A stretch of DNA of 64,000 nucleotides from an uncultured Christensenella sp. (GTDB lineage: Bacteria > Bacillota > Clostridia > Christensenellales > Pumilibacteraceae). The stretch's first letter is position 1, and the number at the start of each line of letters is the position of its first letter. The stretch covers positions 62,001 through 126,000 of the forward strand of contig CAJTTD010000001.1 of NCBI GenBank assembly GCA_910579205.1. The letters run 5' to 3'. Both the position numbers and the translations under genes were made by a program. Under the pieces are notes generated by a model. That model saw only the letters and a program-made list of their open reading frames with translations. It was not told where the DNA came from and ran no database searches. This document shows, piece by piece, positions 53,012 through 61,882 of the stretch.

Positions 53012-54049
53012 TTAACCGCGCCTTTTCGCTTCTACCGTGCGATTTTTAAGTTGTCCGCACGCGCCCGCGGCGTCTGAGCCCATAGACCGCCGCACAGTAG
53101 CCGACACCCCCGCAGCATTCAGCTTGTCGCAAAACGAATACGCTTGCTTTTTTGTCGGCGGTTTCAGATCGCAGTTTTCGGTAGGATTGAGCGGTATCAA
53201 ATTCACATGACAACACAAGCCTTTGAGCAGTTTTTTAAGTTCTTCGACATCGGCGGCGGTATCGTTGAACCCGCCTATCAAAATGTATTCGATAACAACT
53301 CTACGACCCGTCGCGTCAAAGAATTTTCTTAACGCTTGCACAAGCGATTGTACGGAATGGTGCGACGCGATCTTCATTATTTGCTTGCGTTTTTCGTCGG
53401 TAGCAGCATGTAGAGACAGAGACAGCGTGCCCGTAAAACCGTCCTCGGCAAGATCTTCCATTCTCTTGGGTATGCCGCAAGTGGATATTGAAATGGAGCG
53501 CATTCCTATATTGATCCCGTCCGAAGAGTTTACCAGCCGCACGAACTTTATCGTATTGTCATAGTTAGCAAGCGGAGAGCCGCTCCCCATCATTACTATT
53601 TTGTTTACGCCGCCTGCAGTCCGCGTGTCGCGCGCTATATACAAGACTTGAGCCAATATCTCTCCCGCCGAAAGATCGCGCTTAAGACCGTAATGCCCGG
53701 ACGCGCAAAATACGCAGCCCATTGCGCAGCCCACTTGACATGATACGCATACGCTGTTGCCGTACGAATGCGGCAAAAATACGGACTCCAAAAGATCGCC
53801 GTCCGCCGCTTGAAACAAGTACCGCACCGCGCCGTCCGAAGCGACGACCCGCGTCTTTTCTACGAGCGGACGGTCATAAAACTCCTCTTTCAGACGCGAT
53901 ATAAACGCCTTGGGTATATCTGTATATTCGTCGTAACTGTCGTATGCGACGATATGCTTCATTAATTGTTTTGCACGGTACGGCGGTTGACCGAGCGATT
54001 TAACAAGCTCGGTAAGCTCGGACATATCGAATTCGCACAAAGCTTTCAC
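53012..54049 (-). CDS. rlmN: 23S rRNA/tRNA adenine-C2 methyltransferase RlmN
   Basis: A 345-residue radical SAM methyltransferase acting on A2503 of 23S rRNA and A37 of some tRNAs. The cluster motif is in CQVGCAMGCVFCASGHYGLKRDL-type sequence (about residue 100), with MGSGSPLANYDN and CHVNLIPLNPT further on. The GTG at 54049 overlaps the rsmB stop by 4 bases (GTGA) and has GAGGG upstream; an in-frame ATG further upstream would lie within rsmB. Confidence 0.95.
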   Translation of the reverse strand: MKALCEFDMSELTELVKSLGQPPYRAKQLMKHIVAYDSYDEYTDIPKAFISRLKEEFYDRPLVEKTRVVASDGAVRYLFQAADGDLLESVFLPHSYGNSVCVSCQVGCAMGCVFCASGHYGLKRDLSAGEILAQVLYIARDTRTAGGVNKIVMMGSGSPLANYDNTIKFVRLVNSSDGINIGMRSISISTCGIPKRMEDLAEDGFTGTLSLSLHAATDEKRKQIMKIASHHSVQSLVQALRKFFDATGRRVVIEYILIGGFNDTAADVEELKKLLKGLCCHVNLIPLNPTENCDLKPPTKKQAYSFCDKLNAAGVSATVRRSMGSDAAGACGQLKNRTVEAKRRG

Positions 54050-55326
54050 TGCTTTACCCTCTTCATACGCGCTATATAAAAGCCGTCGCATTTATCGGTA
54101 TCGGGCAGAAACTTGGTTTCGTCCATAAGCTCGTAATCGTCGCGACGCGACAAAAACCGTTTGACCGTATCTTCGTTTTCGCACTTCAATATAGAACACG
54201 TGGAATAACACAGTACACCGTTCAAGCGGCAGTACGACGCGGAAGTATCGAGTATTTTGTCTTGCAACGCGCAAAGATCGTTAAGATCGGCAGGCTTTCG
54301 CTTTATCATTACGTCGGGTTTTGTTTTCAATGTGCCCGTTCCGCTGCACGGACAGTCAGCTACAACTAAATCGAACGCGTTTAAAAAAGCATCGTTTTTT
54401 TGCGTAGCGTCGTTCAAAACGATATTGAGCTTGGCGCCCAGCTTTTTCGCGTAACCGCGCATAAGTTCTATTTTATGCGGATATATGTCGCAAGACGTTA
54501 TTTTAAAGTCGCCCAGCTCGCTCAAATATATCGACTTTCCGCCGGGCGCGGCGCATAGATCGAGCGCTTTACCGCTCGAAACGCCATTAATGTAAGTTTT
54601 AACTGCGCGCGCCGACGAAAGAGAAAGTACCGCGTAAGTTCCAGTATCGAATCGCGACAATGCGGCTTTGTCGCAATAACAACCGCAATCGGTAAGTTCC
54701 AAACCGCGTGCTATCGATATAAACTCGTCGTCCGAAATTCGTCCTTTTACGGGTCTTATATGCGTCTTTTCGGGCAGTTTTGCGTCGAGTATTTCCGCCG
54801 CGCGACGTTCGCCGTAATCGGCTATCAAAAGCTTACATAACCATTGCGGGGCGTTATGCGCATAAGAAAACTCGTCGAGCGAATTATCGAATTTAGGCTT
54901 AAAGCCTACCGAACGCTTGAGTACGGCATTAATAAACCCGCTGTACGCGCCCGCGGTCTTTGCAAGTTCCACCACGCGGTTTACCGCGGCGTACGGCGGC
55001 ATATCGGCGTAATGCAAATAGAACAGTCCTATCTTGAGAACGACCGACGAGTTTTTGTCGGGCGCTTTTTCGCACAACCCGCTTATCAGCTTTTCAAATC
55101 TTACGTTGTTATCCAATACGCCGTAAAACGCGCTTGTTACAAACGCATGCGATCTTTCGTTATCGAGAGACTTGAGCGCGTCCGTCAATGCGCGCGCGCA
55201 AAACGCTCCGTCCGAAAAAACGCTCTTGAGCGCATCATACACCGCGCGGTCCACGCGCGCCGCCGCCGCGTTGGCCGCGGCTATATTTCTTTTATCGTTA
55301 TTCTTATTGTAATTACGGTTTTGCAC
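54046..55326 (-). CDS. rsmB: 16S rRNA cytosine-C5 methyltransferase RsmB (Sun)
   Basis: A 426-residue protein with a NusB-like RNA-binding N-domain (about 25-150, PPYAAVNRVVELAK) and a Rossmann methyltransferase domain with ALDLCAAPGGKS, VADCPCSGTG and LCYSTCSI (the two catalytic cysteines). It methylates C967 of 16S rRNA. GTG start; it overlaps fmt by 14 bases. A basic, Asn/Lys/Ala-rich N-terminal 25 residues precede the NusB domain. Confidence 0.94.
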   Translation of the reverse strand: MQNRNYNKNNDKRNIAAANAAAARVDRAVYDALKSVFSDGAFCARALTDALKSLDNERSHAFVTSAFYGVLDNNVRFEKLISGLCEKAPDKNSSVVLKIGLFYLHYADMPPYAAVNRVVELAKTAGAYSGFINAVLKRSVGFKPKFDNSLDEFSYAHNAPQWLCKLLIADYGERRAAEILDAKLPEKTHIRPVKGRISDDEFISIARGLELTDCGCYCDKAALSRFDTGTYAVLSLSSARAVKTYINGVSSGKALDLCAAPGGKSIYLSELGDFKITSCDIYPHKIELMRGYAKKLGAKLNIVLNDATQKNDAFLNAFDLVVADCPCSGTGTLKTKPDVMIKRKPADLNDLCALQDKILDTSASYCRLNGVLCYSTCSILKCENEDTVKRFLSRRDDYELMDETKFLPDTDKCDGFYIARMKRVKQ

Positions 55327-56230
55327 ACACTGCTCCGATAGGTAATTTTCTTCCGCGCAAAAACTCGGAAATCTCGAGAGCGCGCTTGGACGGCGCTTGT
55401 ATAGTCAATATTTCTATCGCGCCCGTGGCACAGCTTATTATCAAACGATCGCCGCACTCGACAATTTCTCCCGCCTTGCCGCTGCCGACGTTTTCCGCCG
55501 CTTTGGCTCGGTATATTTTATACGTCTCGCCGTTTATTACCGTTTTGGCGCAAGGCAACGGAGACAGCGCGCGTATCTGATCGACTACTTCGCGGCAATC
55601 TCTGTCAAAGTCGATATAGTGCGCCGATTTTTTTATCATTCGGCAATGCGTCGCCTTTTCATTGTCTTGCTTAACGGGAGTTATACTATCGAATTTATCC
55701 AACGTATCTATCAAAAGCGCCGCGCCCAAATCGGCAAGACGCGCGGTAAGCTCGCCCGCCGTTTCGTCTTTGCCTATAGGCGTTTCGACGAACGACAGGA
55801 TATCGCCCGTATCGATCCCGCACTCCGTTTGCATGATAGTAACGCCCGTTTTTTCTCCGCCGTCCGCAATTACGGACGATATAGGCGAAGCTCCGCGGTA
55901 AAGCGGAAGTAACGATGCGTGTACGTTTATCACGCCGCGGTCGAACACATCCAAAACGGCTTGCGTGAGTATCTGACCGTATGCGGCTGTTACGGCTATA
56001 TCCGCGCCGAATTGCTTTAACGCGTCTATCTCGTCGCGAATTTTATTCGGTTGAAAAACTTTAAGACCAAACTGCGCCGCAACGCGCTTTACCGCGCTCG
56101 GCTCGGTCTTGCCGTGCTTTAACGCAGTGTCGGGCTGCGTAACTACGCCTACGATCTCATGCTCCGACTTTACCAAAGCCGACAATACGACTGCGGCAAA
56201 ATTCGGCGTTCCCATAAAGAGTATCTTCAT
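55313..56230 (-). CDS. fmt: Methionyl-tRNA formyltransferase
   Basis: A 305-residue enzyme formylating initiator Met-tRNA with 10-formyl-THF. Family motifs include ILFMGTPNFAAVVLSAL, VINVHASLLPLYRGASPI (catalytic Asn/His) and TGVTIMQTECGIDTGDIL. C-terminal OB-like domain from about residue 205. It overlaps def by 4 bases; the paired fmt-def arrangement is widespread. Confidence 0.96.
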   Translation of the reverse strand: MKILFMGTPNFAAVVLSALVKSEHEIVGVVTQPDTALKHGKTEPSAVKRVAAQFGLKVFQPNKIRDEIDALKQFGADIAVTAAYGQILTQAVLDVFDRGVINVHASLLPLYRGASPISSVIADGGEKTGVTIMQTECGIDTGDILSFVETPIGKDETAGELTARLADLGAALLIDTLDKFDSITPVKQDNEKATHCRMIKKSAHYIDFDRDCREVVDQIRALSPLPCAKTVINGETYKIYRAKAAENVGSGKAGEIVECGDRLIISCATGAIEILTIQAPSKRALEISEFLRGRKLPIGAVCAKP

Positions 56231-56691
56231 TTCGATCCTTTCTTTTTGCCCACTGTTTTATCAGTGAAAAGTATACCGTCCAAATGATCTATCTCATGGC
56301 AAAAACACGATGCGTCGAAGTTATCCGCCTTGAGCACGATTGGATTTCCGTGTCTGTCGAATGCGTTTACCACAACGTGTCTGGGACGCTCTACCTTTTC
56401 TCTTATGTTCGGTATAGACAAACACCCCTCCGCCGCTGTTCTCGAGCCTTTGGTCTTTACTATCACTGGGTTGACCGCTTCTATAAAAGTACGTCCGCCG
56501 TCGAATGTCGCCACAAAGACGCGCTTAAGTACTCCCACTTGCGGCGCAGCCAGACCCGCGCCGTCGGCATAGACAAGCGTTTCTATCATGTCGTCTATGA
56601 GCTGCGAAAGCTTATCGTCAAACTCAGTAACGGGCTTGCTTATCTGGCGCAACGTGCTGTCGCCTACTTGATAAATATTTCTTCTTGCCAT
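56227..56691 (-). CDS. def: Peptide deformylase
   Basis: A 154-residue metal hydrolase removing the formyl group from nascent proteins. The three conserved motifs are present: GAGLAAPQVGV, EGCLSIPNI, and CHEIDHLDGILF (metal-binding His pair and catalytic Glu). GGAGG precedes the ATG. It lies 13 bases downstream of priA. Confidence 0.96.
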   Translation of the reverse strand: MARRNIYQVGDSTLRQISKPVTEFDDKLSQLIDDMIETLVYADGAGLAAPQVGVLKRVFVATFDGGRTFIEAVNPVIVKTKGSRTAAEGCLSIPNIREKVERPRHVVVNAFDRHGNPIVLKADNFDASCFCHEIDHLDGILFTDKTVGKKKGSK

Positions 56692-56704
56692 AATATATCC
56701 TCCG

Positions 56705-58900
56705 TTATGACAGATCGTTGGGATTGATCTCGGTAAAACATGTAATTTGCGGGAATCGGTCGTTCAATTCGTCGGCAACCGCATATACCTTTTGCCTCAC
56801 AAAACTATCGGGCTTTATGCGCATGAGTATCTGCATTCGGTATTTGGTCTGAATGCGTTTTTTGGGCGCGCGCATCGCATTGAGGTATGTAAACTCGTCG
56901 GCATGGTTTTCCGCAATGGCGCGTATTGCGTCGATAGCGTACTTAGTCGCGTCGAGCGCCGTACCTTCGTTTTCGCTCGAGATCAGTACGCGCAAAATTT
57001 CGGAGAACGGCGGAAATCCCGTAGCTTGCAAAAGATTGATCTCTTTGCCGTAAAAGCCTCTGTAGTCGTATGCCGTCGCGTATCTATACACGTAATGCCC
57101 GGGTGTATATGTCTGAAGTATCACTCGCCCCGACTTGCTTTCGCGCCCCGCGCGTCCCGCTACTTGAGTTATAAGTTGAAAAGTGCGTTCCACTGCTCGG
57201 AAATCCGAAAAGTGCAAACTCATATCGGCGTCGATTATGCCGACAAGCGTTACGTTTGCAAAATCGTGTCCTTTGGCTACCATCTGCGTGCCTACGAGTA
57301 TATCCGCGTTACCCGATGCAAAGTCGCCCAAAAGCTTTAAATGCGCGTCTTTCGTCCGCGTCGTGTCGTTATCCATGCGTATGACGCGCGCCGACGGAAA
57401 CATTTTGTTTACCGTTTCCGCTATGCGCTCCGTACCCATAAATCCTTGTTTGATATGCGAGCTTTTACACTGCGGGCAAAGATCGAGCATTGCATATCGC
57501 CGTTGACAGTAATGGCACTTTAAAACGTTTTCGTCTTTGTGATACACGAGCGAAACGTCGCAATCTTCGCACTTAGCCACATAACCGCACTTTTTACACA
57601 TGACGAACGAGCTGTACCCGCGTCTGTTTAAAAACAGTATAGCCTGATTGCCCGACGACAAGCATTCGTCGAGCGCGGATACGAGTTTTGCGGAAAACAT
57701 GCCAGAATTGCCGTACATGACTTCGTTGCACATATTTATTACTTCGATATCGGGCATTTTCCGCTTGTTCACTCTGTCGGGAAGCTCCGCCAAAACATAC
57801 TTGCCGTTGCTTGCCGCGTAAAAGCTTTCCATCGACGGCGTAGCCGAACCCATAACAACTTTAGCGCCGTTGTATTCCGCGCGGAAAAACGCTACGTCGC
57901 GCGTGATATATCTCGGGTTGGATTCGGACGAATACGACGTGTCGTGCTCCTCGTCTATTACAATAAGCCCCACGTTTTCAAGCGGCGCGAATACCGCCGA
58001 GCGAGCGCCCACCGCTACGTGCGCCTGACCCGTAAGCAGTCTGTGCCACTCGTCAAAGCGTTCGCCGTCGCTCAAACCCGAATGCAACAGCGCCACTTCG
58101 TCGCCGAACCGCGAGCGGAACACGCGCATCACTTGGGGCGTAAGCGATATTTCGGGCACGAGCATGATGGCTGTCTTGTTCTCTGCGAGCGTCTTTTCGA
58201 TACAGCTTAAATACACCTCTGTCTTGCCGCTACCCGTAACCCCGAATAGCAATGTAGGTCGATCGGACGACATTATTGTATCTACCGCTTCAGTCTGCTT
58301 GTCCGTCAAAGTTACAGCGCTGTCTTTCTGCACTATCCCGCTGTAAGGCGTGCGCAATACTTTTTCCCGCCGCGCCGTAAAAATGCCGCGCGCCAATAAA
58401 TTTCGCACCGCCGCCGCCGAAAAATTGGCGTTTAAATAGCTCTGTTCTGCCGACTGCACCTCGCGCACGTATTCAAAAACTTCGGCTTGCGAATGCGCGG
58501 TCTTCTTTATGAATTGTGCGGGATCGGCGTCTATATAATCGGTATTTATGGAAATAATATTTTTTTCGAGCGATTTTATTCGACCGCCGCGCATCTTTGC
58601 GGGCAAAAAAAGCCGAAAAACATCTATCTTGCGCAAATGAAAACGCGCGGTCATATAATCGCACAACTTTAAAAATTCGTCGGATACGATCGGTCTGTCG
58701 TCTATCACCGACGCAATAGCCTTCAGTTTTTCTTGCGGCACGTCGCTTGTTTCGGCGAACCCGATAACATAGCCCTCTATATTTTGCCTACCGAACGGAA
58801 CAAGCACGCGCGAACCGCGCTCCGCCCCGTCGATCGCTATATAATCGAACACGCGATCAACGTCGCTTGCCGATATATCAACGATAACTTTCGCTATCAT
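56705..58900 (-). CDS. priA: Primosomal replication restart helicase PriA
   Basis: A 731-residue helicase that reloads the replisome. N-terminal DNA-binding domain (about 1-100), Walker A GVTGSGKTEVYLSC, DEEH box IDEEHDTSY, the zinc-binding cysteine set (CKKCGYVAKCEDCD, CHYCQRRY, CPQCKSSH), and helicase motif VAGRAGRESKSG. Length fits the family (about 730-800). It overlaps coaBC by 4 bases. Confidence 0.97.
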   Translation of the reverse strand: MIAKVIVDISASDVDRVFDYIAIDGAERGSRVLVPFGRQNIEGYVIGFAETSDVPQEKLKAIASVIDDRPIVSDEFLKLCDYMTARFHLRKIDVFRLFLPAKMRGGRIKSLEKNIISINTDYIDADPAQFIKKTAHSQAEVFEYVREVQSAEQSYLNANFSAAAVRNLLARGIFTARREKVLRTPYSGIVQKDSAVTLTDKQTEAVDTIMSSDRPTLLFGVTGSGKTEVYLSCIEKTLAENKTAIMLVPEISLTPQVMRVFRSRFGDEVALLHSGLSDGERFDEWHRLLTGQAHVAVGARSAVFAPLENVGLIVIDEEHDTSYSSESNPRYITRDVAFFRAEYNGAKVVMGSATPSMESFYAASNGKYVLAELPDRVNKRKMPDIEVINMCNEVMYGNSGMFSAKLVSALDECLSSGNQAILFLNRRGYSSFVMCKKCGYVAKCEDCDVSLVYHKDENVLKCHYCQRRYAMLDLCPQCKSSHIKQGFMGTERIAETVNKMFPSARVIRMDNDTTRTKDAHLKLLGDFASGNADILVGTQMVAKGHDFANVTLVGIIDADMSLHFSDFRAVERTFQLITQVAGRAGRESKSGRVILQTYTPGHYVYRYATAYDYRGFYGKEINLLQATGFPPFSEILRVLISSENEGTALDATKYAIDAIRAIAENHADEFTYLNAMRAPKKRIQTKYRMQILMRIKPDSFVRQKVYAVADELNDRFPQITCFTEINPNDLS

Positions 58901-60081
58901 AAAGACAGTATTTTATCCAATATCACGTCGGCAAGCTCGCGCTTTTGCATTAGCGGCAAACGCTCCGCCCCGTCCGAAGTAATAAGCGTAACTATATTTG
59001 TGTCAACATCGAACCCCGCGCCCTTTTGCGTAACGTCATTAAGCACCGCAAGATCGGCGTTTTTTGCGTTAAGCTTTTGTAGCGCGTGTTTTTCTCCGTT
59101 GTCTGTTTCCGCGGCAAAAATAATGAGCTTGGACGCGCCTTTATGCTTGCCCGCCCATGCGGCGCAATCGGGCGCTTTTCGTAAATTCAACTCCAATGTC
59201 GCGCTTTTGATTTTGGAAGCCGCGCTTTCAGCAATATAATCGCACGGGGCGGCTGCCATTACAGATATATCCGCTTTGCCGAGGTTGGACTTTACCGCGT
59301 CTAAAAGCTGTTGTGTAGTGAACGCATCGACTACGCTCCATTCGTTCGGCAAAACGAAATCATCGGTATAGCCTTTAATGTAAATGACGTTTGCGCCGCG
59401 AGCATATGCGGCAGCCGCCACGGCATAACCCATTTTGCCGCTCGAGCGGTTGGATAAAAACCGTACGGGATCGATATCCGCACGCGTTGCGCCCGACGTT
59501 ACAAGAACCGTTTTGCCTACGAGATCGCGCTTTACAGACAGCATGCTCACTATCTCGTTGAATATACCGTCGGCTTCCGCCATTCGCCCGCTGCCGTTAT
59601 CGCCGCACGCCAAATGTCCTACGCCGCCGTAAACGAATTCAGCACCGCGCGCAGACAGTGTATTTAAATTATTTTGCGTCGCGGGGTTTTGGAGCATTGC
59701 CGTGTTCATCGCGGGCGCGATCAACATGGGACACTTAAGCGCCAAAACCGTAGTAGTCAAAAAATCATCGGCTATACCGCACGCTATCTTTGCGATAACG
59801 TTTGCGGTTGCGGGAGCTATTACGCATAAATCCGCTTTTTTTGCGAGCGTAACATGCTCGACTTCCCACGTAAAATCACGGTCGAATGTATCGACCGTAA
59901 CACGGTTATGCGATAATGTTTCAAAAGTAAGCGGCGTTACGAACTCCGTCGCGTTATGCGTCATCATAACGTGAACATCCGCGCCGCTCTGCACGAGCCT
60001 TGAAACCAAACCGCACACTTTATATGCGCTTATGCCTCCGCAAACTCCTACGAGTACGGTTTTGTTTTTAAAAACGTCCAA
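58897..60081 (-). CDS. coaBC: Bifunctional phosphopantothenoylcysteine decarboxylase/synthetase CoaBC
   Basis: A 394-residue Dfp protein for two steps of coenzyme A synthesis. The N-terminal flavin decarboxylase domain (1-185) has VGVCGGISAYK, catalytic His in HNATEFVTPLTF and APAMNTAMLQNPATQ. The C-terminal CTP-dependent synthetase domain (from about 187) has VLVTSGATRADIDPVRFLSNRSSGKMG. A TTG start is used, with AAGG about 10 bases upstream, 3 bases after rpoZ. Confidence 0.95.
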   Translation of the reverse strand: MDVFKNKTVLVGVCGGISAYKVCGLVSRLVQSGADVHVMMTHNATEFVTPLTFETLSHNRVTVDTFDRDFTWEVEHVTLAKKADLCVIAPATANVIAKIACGIADDFLTTTVLALKCPMLIAPAMNTAMLQNPATQNNLNTLSARGAEFVYGGVGHLACGDNGSGRMAEADGIFNEIVSMLSVKRDLVGKTVLVTSGATRADIDPVRFLSNRSSGKMGYAVAAAAYARGANVIYIKGYTDDFVLPNEWSVVDAFTTQQLLDAVKSNLGKADISVMAAAPCDYIAESAASKIKSATLELNLRKAPDCAAWAGKHKGASKLIIFAAETDNGEKHALQKLNAKNADLAVLNDVTQKGAGFDVDTNIVTLITSDGAERLPLMQKRELADVILDKILSL

Positions 60082-60084
60082 AGA

Positions 60085-60282
60085 TCAACCTTCTTCAACG
60101 CCCTCGACTTTGCCGTCGCAAACTTCCTTTGCGGCAAGCGTAACGGCGTGAACGCCTTCGCTGTCGAGATAGTCTCGGCGCTTTTCCATCAAGGTGCGCG
60201 CACGCTTGGACAAAAGTCCGACAAGCGCGTACTTGTTACCTACTGTTTCCACAAGTTTATCAATGGGGGGATCGATCAACAT
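60085..60282 (-). CDS. rpoZ: DNA-directed RNA polymerase omega subunit
   Basis: A 65-residue omega with IDKLVETVGNKYALVGLLSKRARTL-type helix (about 8-33), and HAVTLAAKEVCDGK, supporting RNA polymerase assembly. GAGGAG precedes the ATG. Position between gmk and coaBC is the standard order in Firmicutes. Confidence 0.93.
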   Translation of the reverse strand: MLIDPPIDKLVETVGNKYALVGLLSKRARTLMEKRRDYLDSEGVHAVTLAAKEVCDGKVEGVEEG

Positions 60283-60342
60283 ATAATTACTCCTCTTTGA
60301 ATCGAATTTATGTAACTTTGCAAGATTTGCCGAACAGCTACG

Positions 60343-60948
60343 TTATTTCTTGCCCAAGAGCGAATTTATCATGCTCATGTTATTTTTTATCTTGCACTTT
60401 TCGGCATTTATTATAGCTATGACTTTTTCCACGGCTTCTTCCAGATCATCGTTAAACACGATATAATCGAAGCGTTCGTATTTGCCAAGCTCGTTCATTG
60501 CCGAGCTTAAACGCGTACGCAAGCTCGATTCGGACTCTGTTCCGCGACCGCGTAACCGATTTTCCAATTCCTCGAAGCTGGGCGGCATTATGAAAATTTC
60601 CACCGCGTCGGGATACTGCTTTTTTATAGAGCGAGCGCCGTGCACGTCCACCTCGAACAGCACGTCGTATCCGTTATCGAGATTTTCGAATACGGGCGCT
60701 TTGGGCGTGCCGTAATAATTGCGATAGACCGCTGCGGTCTCCAAAAATTCGCCCGCGGCGATCATTTGCTGGTACTGCTCTTCGGTGCGAAAGTAATAAT
60801 CCACGCCGTCCACTTCGCCCGGACGGGGTTGTCTTGTAGTAACCGACACCGAACGCTTCATTCCCGTTCTGTCGATAACCTGTCTGTAAATAGAACCTTT
60901 GCCCGCACCCGACGGACCAGATATGACGACAAGCAAGCCTTTTTTCAT
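60343..60948 (-). CDS. gmk: Guanylate kinase
   Basis: A 201-residue kinase converting GMP to GDP. P-loop GPSGAGKGSIYRQV, GMP-binding SVSVTTRQPRPGEVDGVDY and EVDVHGARSIKKQYPDAV. Standard length. GGAG precedes the ATG 3 bases after yicC. The pair yicC-gmk-rpoZ-coaBC-priA is conserved. Confidence 0.97.
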   Translation of the reverse strand: MKKGLLVVISGPSGAGKGSIYRQVIDRTGMKRSVSVTTRQPRPGEVDGVDYYFRTEEQYQQMIAAGEFLETAAVYRNYYGTPKAPVFENLDNGYDVLFEVDVHGARSIKKQYPDAVEIFIMPPSFEELENRLRGRGTESESSLRTRLSSAMNELGKYERFDYIVFNDDLEEAVEKVIAIINAEKCKIKNNMSMINSLLGKK

Positions 60949-60951
60949 ATT

Positions 60952-61827
60952 TTACTCCACATTCCTTATTTGTTCTTTTATTTTTTCGACTTCGTTTTTC
61001 ATAGCCAATACGTGTCCCGTCAAAACAACGTCGTTTGACTTACTGCCCATGGTGTTTACTTCGCGCACCATTTCTTGAGAAAGAAAGTCCAACCGTCTGC
61101 CTTGCGGCGTATTTTCGGCGCATATCGACTTGAATTGCGCAATATGAGAACCGAGCCGAGATATTTCTTCGTTTATATCTGCCTTGTCGGCAAAAAAAGC
61201 GACTTCATTAAGCAGCTTTGCTTCGTCTACCGCATACCCGTCCAAAAGTTCTTTGACTCTCGCCGTCAAGTTTCTTTTGTAATCGCTTACTACTTCGGGC
61301 GCGCGTTTTGTTGCAAGAGACAAGTGTTTTTCCAGATTGCCGACGAGCGAATACAGATCTTGAAGTATGCCGCGTCCTTCGGTCGCCCGCATGCCGTTAA
61401 GCTTATCCACGGCTTCGTTTACCGCAAGAGCCGTCATAGCTACTACTTCTTCTCTGTCATCTTCCGACAGTGATACAGTAAGCACGTCTTGAGTGCGCAT
61501 GAGCGCGGTTACGTTGAAATCGTCTTCCAATCTGAATTCGGCGCGCAGATCTTTTGCCGCGTTTACGTACTGCGACGCCAACGCTCTGTCTATATTTACT
61601 TTTTTGGTGGTGTCAGATCGGTTTTCGTACGTGAAATAAACGTCCACGCTGCCGCGCGACAACCTTGACCTTATGCATTTCTGCAACGTGTCTTCAATAT
61701 ACATAAGCGATTTCGGAAGCTTGCAAGAAACTTCCAAAAACCGATTATTTACCGATTTGAGTTCTACGGATACCGTGCGGCTGTTGCGCGTGCAAACGCC
61801 CTTTCCGTATCCCGTCATACTGTTCAT
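60952..61827 (-). CDS. YicC family endoribonuclease-like protein
   Basis: A 291-residue protein with the YicC N-domain opening MTGYGKGVCTRNSRTVSVELKSVNNRFLEV and a C-terminal DUF1732 region with FLSQEMVREVNTMGSKSND. E. coli YicC is an RNase; the Firmicutes relatives (YloC) are similar. The ATG at 61827 has GAGGTG before it; upstream in-frame codons do not match the family. First gene of the gmk-priA-rlmN run, with a promoter overlapping the ligA stop. Confidence 0.92.
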   Translation of the reverse strand: MNSMTGYGKGVCTRNSRTVSVELKSVNNRFLEVSCKLPKSLMYIEDTLQKCIRSRLSRGSVDVYFTYENRSDTTKKVNIDRALASQYVNAAKDLRAEFRLEDDFNVTALMRTQDVLTVSLSEDDREEVVAMTALAVNEAVDKLNGMRATEGRGILQDLYSLVGNLEKHLSLATKRAPEVVSDYKRNLTARVKELLDGYAVDEAKLLNEVAFFADKADINEEISRLGSHIAQFKSICAENTPQGRRLDFLSQEMVREVNTMGSKSNDVVLTGHVLAMKNEVEKIKEQIRNVE

Positions 61828-61853
61828 AGACACCTCGACACTACAACATATAC

Positions 61854-61882
61854 ATTGTATCACATAAACGAAACGATTTCAA
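61854..61882 (-). promoter_or_regulatory. Sigma-A-type promoter of the yicC-gmk-...-rlmN operon
   Basis: Minus-strand TTGAAA (61877-61882, overlapping the ligA stop), 17-base spacer, TACAAT (61854-61859). Confidence 0.65.
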